Made by a program: the position numbers and the translations under genes. A DNA stretch of 64,000 nt from Cryptomeria japonica (Eukaryota; Streptophyta; Pinopsida; Cupressales; Cupressaceae): the NCBI RefSeq assembly GCF_030272615.1, contig NC_081406.1, positions 170,819,361-170,883,360 on the forward strand, read 5' to 3'. Each line of letters opens with the position of its first letter. Positions within the stretch are counted from its first letter, which is position 1. The notes under the pieces are model-generated. The model saw only the letters and a list, made by a program, of their open reading frames with translations. It did no database searches and was not told where the DNA came from. This document shows positions 56,280-64,000 of the stretch, one piece after another.

Positions 56280-59130
56280 GTGAAGCTACTCGTGTTGCTG
56301 CTAAAGAAGCTGGTGGCATTCTCTCTACTGATGGTGGTGAATCAATGGATTCTGCTGCTAGCTTTACTGCTGCCTCCCCTATCTTTTACGTAGCCTTTGC
56401 TTCTTCTGCAAGCTGTACTACTGCCTCTATTTCTGTTGTTTTCTCTTCCAATCCCATTTTCTCTGCCGCTTCTTACTCTGCTCCCTCCACCTTAGCTACT
56501 TGATCAACTGAAGCTATTAGCACTCAGTCCAGATCTCCTACTTTAGATGCATCTGGCCCCGTAGTCTATGCCTTTCTATTTTCCCCTGCTTCTGCCCCCA
56601 ATCTTGGTTATGCTTTTGTGGGATCTCAATCTCGAACCACTGCTGGTAGATCTACCTTTGTCTCTACTTTCTAAGATGTTGGTACAAGTATACCTACTAA
56701 GCCTATTACTGAGCTACCCATCCGTAATAGAAAGACCAGTATAAGTTAAAGCTTTGATGCATCTATCCATACATAGAATACTAACCAATAAATATTGAGG
56801 TGTAGTGGTAGGGAAATAAGATAGGAGACTTCTATTAATATGATGGTCTAAGTGGAGATGGGCAGGCTACGATCTACCGATCTCCTGATAATATCCACGA
56901 AGGACAAAAGTAAAAAATCTTATTAGTAGATGCACTGTTCCCACTTTTCATGGCGATGCACGCTGACAACTCATACTGATGCAAGCCCCTAAATTCCATG
57001 ATGCACTCTTCCCACTTTATCTGTCTGATCTTGGTAGCTTCGGTAGTGATAGCATGATGGTCTGATTGGTGTAAATATCGTATATAGAGATCGATATGAA
57101 ACTCCCTTATGAACCAAGAGCAAATCCTGTGATGCATCCTACCTGATTTGACTAGCTAATTCATGGAGTCAAAACTGTTACCCGGTGATCATAAATCCTC
57201 TATGATATGCGACTATTGAAAATATTTGTACTTATGGGCCTAGATTGAATGATGGTTCCATACCAATGATTCCATGATTGATTGATGGTCTCCAAATCGA
57301 ATTCCTACCTAATTTGTTGATGAACAAGCACCGTGGCTATCCCGCTTCTACTGACCGTATGGGAGGCTTGCTAACCAATGAATAAACTGATTGATGTCTT
57401 CCTCATGCTCCTACTCATGCTATTCCTAATTGAACTAATGGTTTACCAAAGGAGTCTTGGGGGTTTTCCTAGGGTGGCAGGTGGGGTAGAGGACGTATCC
57501 ATACCTCGTTGTTGTACCCATGGGTGTAATCCTTAAATTCCCTTGTTCAATTCCTAGTTTATGTTATGCCGTGTTTTTGTTATCCTACTAGCTATAGATA
57601 AAGTAGTCGGTGGGCAAAGTGAAAAGTTGTTGTTGGTGGGGGAAGTGTTCCAAGTTGGTTCAGGTTAAGTAGGTGTAAGGTACAGTGAAACATGGTGGGT
57701 AAAAGCTCGTGATGTGGCTGTCGTGTTGCACCTAGTTGTTGGAATATGGTCTAGTGGTAGCTAAAGTGAGTAAAGGGTAGGGTTAGGCATATTGTAAGGT
57801 GATATGATACTATAAGGTATGCTGCTGGTATTGCGAGAAGATGTTGTTGGTGCTACTGCTAGGTAAACTACTGGTATTGCTACTAGTTATGTACGATCTA
57901 CTATAGCCATTCTCGAAGTGATATATAGGGTGTTGCTTTCTAAACATGTGCAATTTAAACAACTGGATCATCTAAATCCACAGAGTCAACTGCTGCATCT
58001 AGTTATGCCCTTTAGAATAGTAGGGGTACTACTACTGTATATGGATTTGGATCTGGATATGCTCCCGGTGATGGGCCTGGAACTCGGACTAAGATGAGAA
58101 GGAACTAGCTCTTCTCATGCTATTGAATAAGCTAGAAGGTATGCTACTGGTTATGCTACAAATTGCTATGGGTATGGATATGCATGCTATGCTTATGGTG
58201 CTGAAACAATTGCTAATGGTGCTGATACCTATGCCTAAGCTGGTGCTTACTCAACAAAATCAGCTGTTTATATGGCTACTAAGTCAACTACTAGAAAAAT
58301 CAACTACTGCTCCAGTTTGGAAATAGCTTATGGTGTTACCTGTGCCTATCCCTCAGGTTATGCCCTAGGTTCTCCAACCCTTGCTTCTTACTCTACTTGG
58401 TATACTACTGCTACTCCCACTGCTTACTCAGTAGAATATACCTATGCTATTGGTGCTGCTACTTACTTTGATGCTAGTGGTTTTGGATCTTATACTGGAA
58501 GGTATGCTGCTGGATAAACTAGTTCTGGTTAACCAAGCGAATCACCCACCCTGCAGGATCAACTGCAACGTCTGGACCTATAAGTGCTACTCCTGCATCC
58601 CTAGTCTTTGTCTTTGCTCTAGGTGCTCTAGGCTATGCTTATACTGGTGCTTCTAGCTCTGCTACTAATAGCTTAGATGCTGGAACAACTGGTACTGCCT
58701 TCGACGCTTCTGCCCAAGAAGGCTTTGCCTCCCTAGAATTCCCCCCCTCCCCCCCCCCCCCCCCCCACTATAGAAAGTATAGCAGGTTGATTAATGGTAG
58801 CCCTGGGGGTGGGTGGGACGAGAGATGGTGGAGGATATAGACAAGCTATGTCTGTGCCTTTGCTACTGATGGTTCTACTGATGCTACTGATGGTGCTACT
58901 GGATATGTTACTAGGTATGTTGTTGTAGGCTATGCTACTAATGCCAAGTATTGAACTGCTTAAGCAACGGAATAAATGACTTATGCTACTAGTCTTGCTT
59001 AAACAATTGACTCTACATCTGGGTCCACTGCTGCCATAAACTGCTTCTACCTCTACCTCTGCCTATGCCACTAGTGCTGGATAAGCAACTGCATCTCGAT
59101 CACTAAGCTTAGATCTGGACTCACTTTTGA
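56280..59130 (+). repeat. Degenerate trinucleotide-structured tract (GCT/ACT/GGT/TAT-rich)
   Basis: Phrases such as GCTACTGGTATTGCTACTAG and TATGCTACTGGTTATGCTAC recur with a three-base rhythm, densest at 57830-57900, 58130-58500 and 58850-59000. All frames carry stops, so this is cryptic simple sequence rather than a gene. The open stretch at 58272-58517 (Ala/Tyr/Thr/Gly-rich) is a product of it. Confidence 0.6.
58741..58767. repeat. Poly-C tract
   Basis: A C run of about 25 bases, broken by one T, possibly length-variable or misassembled. Confidence 0.95.
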
Positions 59131-59519
59131 AACTTCCGCTTCAACTGCTGGAAAACAATACACATGCCCCATAGAATTGTAGGGGGAATAATGAATTAAT
59201 CAGTTCATTAATGACACTTGGTATAATACGCCTTGATAGGGGCATGTTACGTATATAATCTGGCCCAACCCCTGGCCTATCCCTTCCTCCGAAAATGAAA
59301 CATCACTTCGAATCGAGCCCATAGACTTGGATTTGAGGGGCAGATTGAGAAACTACTTCTTGATTCAATTTGAGGTTTCTAATAGTAGGGCATTACGAAT
59401 AGTTGTTGTGGGGGGCCTTTGAACCTGACCACCCACCTTGAGAACATGTGTAGTATAGATATCAAGCTGTTTGTGGTGATCAGCATATGATTTATTTACG
59501 TTATCTGTTTTAAGTTCAA

Positions 59520-59576
59520 ATGTGTATGAAAGCCTGAGTTGTTTTACAAGCTGATATGGGTTGGAAACTTGAGTTG
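59520..59576 (+). repeat. Fragment resembling the 35-bp repeat of element A
   Basis: GAGTTGTTTTACAAGCTGAT, followed by ATGGGTTGGAAACTTGAGTTG, matches 10475-10515 with about five mismatches in 41. It stands isolated in the high-GC block. Confidence 0.65.
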
Positions 59577-60020
59577 GGTCCCCATAGAATTGATAGGGCA
59601 CAGTCATGTCCACGAGAAACCATCCATGAGAATTGTGCAAAACCGCTGTTTGGTAGGGGGCCCACCCACCCCAACTATCATGTTACGTATACAATCATCG
59701 ATTGAAAGGCAACCAACGGTGAGTCTCTTCCACCAAAAAGAAAGTTGAAGGGCTATATCTTCCCACCCAGGCCCCATGTTACGTAGCCGAAGGCTGGTCA
59801 ACTATCTTCAATCCATCAACCATGGGAGCATTCCAAACAACCCTTCCCAATTGACAATATCATCCAAACGAGGCCCCTAAAATTCTATGGTGTTTGAAAG
59901 TTAAGTGCCGTTTGAATCCCCCACCCTTCGCATGCTCGCTTCTGGAAATCAATGTCATTTCAACAGAATGGGTGGGAGGGAAATGGTTGATCTGGGCGGC
60001 TAACTCCATTAGTTAAGGTA

Positions 60021-61278
60021 CAGGCTCTGAAGTTGAGATAGGCCCATCTATTCATCAACTGGGCTTTCTTGGGCCTCCCAAGTTCCTATAGTTGTCTACG
60101 CTCCTCCAACCGTGGGTGGATGGGACTTTCCTACATTACTTTCCCTCCATCCTACCCATTAGAATAGTAGGGCCATCCGGGGGTGAACCTGTTTGTTCTC
60201 TAATTCATCCTTCCTATCGGCCTATTGTCGGTGACCTAAACTAAATGTATTGTCAGAAGGTGCCCTCTTACCCGGGCTCTGAGAACCTAACATTCTTTCT
60301 TTCCCAATCCAATGAACTTTGTTGCTGGGTAACCCCCTACAATCTATAGTGCAATTGATCTCTCTACCGAGGGACCTAATGTGAGAAAGGTTGAACGCCC
60401 TCCTTATTCTAGTTAGCAGACCCCACCTTCTATTGGGGCCCTCAGTCTCCACTAAGTGGGTGGGGTCCGGAACTTCAAGCTCATGTTGTAGAACCCAGCA
60501 TGCTTCGGTAGGCAGGAAAGAAATAAAGAAACTCATTTCCATCCGATGGCCCTACTATTCTAATGGGCAGAATGCTCGACCGAAAGCCTATAATTCCACC
60601 CTCAGGGTGGGTGGGAGGAGATAGTTAGTTCAGCGATCCCTCCTATCCATTTTCCCTACCCTCTGAATAGAGTCCCGTGTTGGATAGTCCCATCCATTCT
60701 CGTGTGGGAATCCTAGATTAGTAGGGTCCTTGGCACAGTAAAATATTAGCCTCCAACTAGAATCGGAAACGAGGGACCGGTGTTAACTTCTAGGAGGGCA
60801 CCTAACTTCCTTCCAGAGATGAGAACCATCCTAACTTTCCTTTCTGGTTGAGTTCAGAAGGAGATAACATTTCTACTACCTTCCTTCCGTGCTTCCTCAT
60901 GAGGGGGTGCAGGGAGGGAGAACTTCAACTAATCAACTCAACTAACAAGGGTGTAAACTAATCAACTCAACTACCTGGTCCCATCCTCACCCCCGAGTGA
61001 AGCTATACTCTCTGAACAATCCTTCTTTCTGGCCGGGTTCTTGCATTCACCACCGGTCTTGCCTTCCTTTATGAGAGCGAACGATAAACAGCGACCCCAA
61101 CAACAATGGAATAAAGGGCTTCCCACCCCCAGGAGAGAAAACATCGATATCTTAACCACCAGGGTTAGTCCAATGCTCGACTGGAAGGTGTTCTGGCAGT
61201 GAGAATAAATTAGGGAGGGGCACAGTATAAAGGATGGACCCACTCTGAAGCTGAGATAGGCCCATCTATTGAACTGGG
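60021..61278 (+). repeat. Direct repeat pair, about 37 bp
   Basis: TCTGAAGTTGAGATAGGCCC at about 60026 and TCTGAAGCTGAGATAGGCCC at about 61243; both continue with ATCTATT and then AACTGGGC. Confidence 0.8.
60155..60567. repeat. Inverted pair of a 20-bp motif
   Basis: CCCATTAGAATAGTAGGGCC near 60156-60175 and its exact reverse complement at 60548-60567, about 390 bases apart; similarity extends a few bases beyond. Confidence 0.85.
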
Positions 61279-63112
61279 CCTAGGCGAGTTCCTGATAAAC
61301 TAATTTGGTTGGATCGACTGGTTGAACTCCTTTCAGCAAGCAGCAAAACCTCACTCGGTGTCTATGGGAGGGAGTTAATTCTCCAGGCTATAGTCAATGA
61401 GGCTCCATCAGATGGGAGTTGCCCCCTGTAGGCAGGTAATGTTCACTGGGTAGTTGGAGATGGGCTAGACCAATGAGAAAGCAGTTCGATGTCACCTTAT
61501 TTATCTGGATCCTTCGGGTCCTCCAATTGTCAACTCGTTACTTCCATCCAGGGGTGAGGAACAACTAGCTAATACACCCTCATTTCTCGAAGGAGAGAAG
61601 TTAACACCTATCCTAACTCGACAATGCTTTGGCTATCCTATCCGGGCCAACAATGCTTATATATCCTTTCTCACAACTAGAACGAGTTGAGGCCGGTTGC
61701 CCTCTACTCTATAGTTGTTGAAGAAGTGAATGAAGGGGACCTAACTAATTACCTTCCGGCTGATTGAACCTTCCTTCCAGAGCTTCCTACATGCAGGGGG
61801 TATTCCCCCCCCTACCAACTAAGGGCAGCACCTTGTCAGAATTACTCATATGTGCATATAGTAACGATTCACTAGCAATGAAATGAACCGAGCAACCCGG
61901 ACCGGGACATTGAAGCATGCAGACCTATTGCCACCAATACTGATGAATCCATGAACGATGAGAAGCCCTTCAATAAGCACAAGTAATAGCACGGCTCCAC
62001 TCACTCTTTCTTATGATTGAACTGCCATAATTTAATGACTGGTGAGTTTTGTAGTGCAAAGCAGTACTGCTTGAGATATCCTGTATGAACCAATATCTAT
62101 CTCTCCAAGCGAGTAAAGTGATGCGCCCCCGCAGCACGTTCAACCTATGCCTCCAAGTACAGTTTTCTCTATGCCCCCGTACCTTTCACGCATTTCAGAT
62201 GATTGGATCGATCCGTATGTTGCATCGATTTTCAAATGCACTAATGGGTAGGAGGTTTTGTCCTAGGCCTTGCAATAGATGATGGATAGCACTTAAATTG
62301 GACAGGTGAAAGGGTGACTCGGCTTAGAGATACTCGATAGATTACAAGTGAAGGTTGAAGTTGGCGTCTAGTGGATTTGATGGCTTAGGATGCCAATAGT
62401 TTGAGTGTAAATGCCATTGCTAGCTAATAATCCTATAGTAAATACGGGTAGATGGATGGTAATGGCCTTTCATTTATGCCAATGTAAGTAGCACGCAGTG
62501 TCCCAGTCGGTAAGGGACTAGAGTCGTACATAATGCATGTATGACGATAAGATTCTGCTACCAAACCCATTGAGCCATTGAGGAAGGGAGGAAGCAACCA
62601 CTATGTAAGGCTCACAGAGTAGAGCCACAGGGATCCTCCATAAAAGGAGAGAAGTTCCTTGGGAGATTTGATACCCACCCCACCCACATTGATAACTATG
62701 CTATGAAGCTCGACAAAGGTATTGTGGCCCATCCATAGCACATAGGAGGTTTGATTCTTGAGCGTAAGTAAGTAATTCAGGTTCAATCATTCAACGGGTG
62801 AAATCTCTCAACCAATGTCATTACGTATGCTATAACTTCTGCATGTTGGGGAGAGAAAGGGGGCACTCGACTTTAATGAAAAGGTTTGAACGCTCCACCG
62901 AAGAATATATAGACCACCCCTTTAGAATAGTAGGGGAATTCCCGGGGAACCTTAGCCCCCCACCCAACTATAGGGGTGGGTGGCCCTTCAAATAGTAGGG
63001 GGTTCCGGGTGGGAGGCCCAGTCAAGGCTTCTATTGTTGAAGGGTCCAATCCACCCTGGTAGGCCCCGACACGTTGGGGTGGGTGGCCCTGGGGGTGGGT
63101 GGGAGGATTTGG

Positions 63113-63152
63113 CTGACCCATCCCTAGATATGACCCATCCCTAGATTTGATG
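63113..63152. repeat. Two-copy 19-bp tandem repeat
   Basis: GACCCATCCCTAGATATGAC is followed at once by CCATCCCTAGATTTGATG. Confidence 0.85.
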
Positions 63153-63698
63153 CTACTGCTTAGATGTGGAAAGTCTCTGTTTGGCCGGATTCTGGCTAAA
63201 TCCGCTTTCATGCATACTATACATCGCACTTTCTTTTAGTAGTAGTGTCACACCCCACCCGTGCTTTTTCCCACTTCGAAATCGGGTGGGCTCAAATGTT
63301 TCTCCATTCAGTGGCATTCCATTGTGGAATGGAGAAGGCGATTTAGATGTCTATAATTTGGGCATGAAATGAAAAGTGGGTGAGAGCTACGCCTGTTGCG
63401 CCCTTCAAATAGTAGGGGGCCATCGCATCAGCCTGCTAGAGGTTGCCCAGGCCATTTGCTTACGAATACTAATGAATACTATCCGCCAATTCCTCTACAA
63501 AGAAAATCTTCCCACTAGATGATAGGGATAGGGTCCAATCTTATTACTAGATGATAGGGAGAAGTTCGGTGGTTGGGCAACAAGAAGACTTGCTTGTCCT
63601 ATCCATCGGCACCCGTTTGTCTGTCATAGCTGTTAGAATAGTCGGTTTCTCAATTCCCAAGTACCTGTTGTCCCAGCCTTAAGGTGGTTAATAGCACT

Positions 63699-63770
63699 CG
63701 ACCTATCTCCATCTCCATCGAACTCTATCTCCATCGACCTATCTCCATCTCCATCGAACTCAATCTCGAT
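63699..63770. repeat. Two-copy 36-bp tandem repeat
   Basis: Units 63699-63734 and 63735-63770 start CGACCTATCTCCATCTCCAT and are themselves built of CTCCATCT/CTCCATCG phrases. The second copy differs at two positions near its end. Confidence 0.92.
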
Positions 63771-64000
63771 CGAAAGGCACAAGCCCAATTCAGGGTCAAA
63801 AGCCGATTCGACATGGTATGTGAGCTGGTTCCGTTAGTTAGCTAGTTAGTGGAGAGTGCGAGTGCTCATGGTTCGAGGAGTATCCATCCAACCCAGAGCT
63901 TGACCAATCAGGGGCGCTCGTGGGTCTCTCTCCTCGTGCATTCCTAGATCTATGTGTGTATTACTATCTGCCTCTTATTCGCGCCTAGGAAAGAGTAGTT

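Larger units (their letters stand above)
55912..64000. other. High-GC block without transposon coding, organelle-like in style
   Basis: Base composition rises visibly from the AT-rich stack to balanced or GC-rich text. No frame gives a recognisable protein, and I find no tRNA or rRNA. Short dispersed motifs, small duplications and CTTCCTTCC-type tracts resemble intergenic DNA of large gymnosperm mitochondrial genomes. That is a resemblance of style only; no mitochondrial gene confirms it. Confidence 0.45.

Noticed and set aside
58272-58517. 81-codon Ala/Tyr/Thr-rich ORF
   Set aside because: It lies in a trinucleotide-structured tract in which neighbouring stretches of all frames are stopped; no similarity to any family I recognise.
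62873-63229. 118-codon Pro/Gly-rich minus-strand ORF
   Set aside because: It is an artefact of the GGGTGGGTGG repeat motif, which keeps a frame open.
58008-63420. Identity of the dispersed motifs with Bpu elements of Cycas mitochondria
   Set aside because: The motif sequence differs from what I recall of Bpu; only the dispersed habit is similar.
55912-64000. Mitochondrial genes (nad, cox, atp, rRNA, tRNA)
   Set aside because: No protein motif, no rRNA-like stretch and no convincing tRNA T-arm was found. The organelle-like label rests on style alone.

Overview
The window reads as gymnosperm-like plant DNA (organism inferred, not proven). About 55.9 kb is one stack of nested LTR retrotransposons. 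The last 8.1 kb is a richer-GC block of different character. I see no ordinary host gene with an intact reading frame, no rRNA or tRNA gene and no CRISPR array.

The host of the stack is element B, a minus-strand Ty3/gypsy element of Tat type. Its pieces lie at 1-3239, 28195-29832, 36375-37447, 45420-46774 and 55282-55911. They read from right to left as truncated 5' LTR, PBS, 5' leader, small upstream ORF, gag, protease, G-patch linker and reverse transcriptase, which runs off the left edge. Four elements sit in B. D (3240-28194, TSD ACAAT) is in gag. C1 (29833-36374, TSD CACTT) and C2 (37448-45419, TSD AACCT/AATCT) are in the 5' leader. E (46775-55276, TSD AAGAG) is in the LTR. D is itself split by A (7652-26270), an 18.6 kb minus-strand Tat/Ogre-like element with full but decayed gag-pol, a second RNase H domain and an antisense plant-mobile-domain pseudogene.

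Three of the inserted elements have no polymerase. C1 has copia-type ends (PBS complementary to initiator Met tRNA, purine tract) but carries a coiled-coil gag with four CCHC knuckles, then a separate reading frame of about 1,080 codons of unknown function behind what looks like its own TATA box. D and E form a related pair. They share LTR ends, an identical purine tract, a similar 3' region, a G-patch-like motif and a repeated protein unit starting Ser-Pro-Lys. E adds a Tat-type retropepsin region and is the youngest-looking insertion. C2 is a conventional but broken copia element.

From about 55912 the sequence has no LTR-element coding. It holds degenerate GCT/ACT/GGT/TAT-rich tracts, dispersed short motifs (TTAGAATAGTAGGG; GGGGTGGGTGG), short duplications and one short piece resembling the 35-bp repeat of element A. 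In style it resembles large gymnosperm mitochondrial intergenic DNA. It could be a nuclear copy of organelle DNA, or the whole window could be a mitochondrial contig that received nuclear elements. No organelle gene is present to decide.
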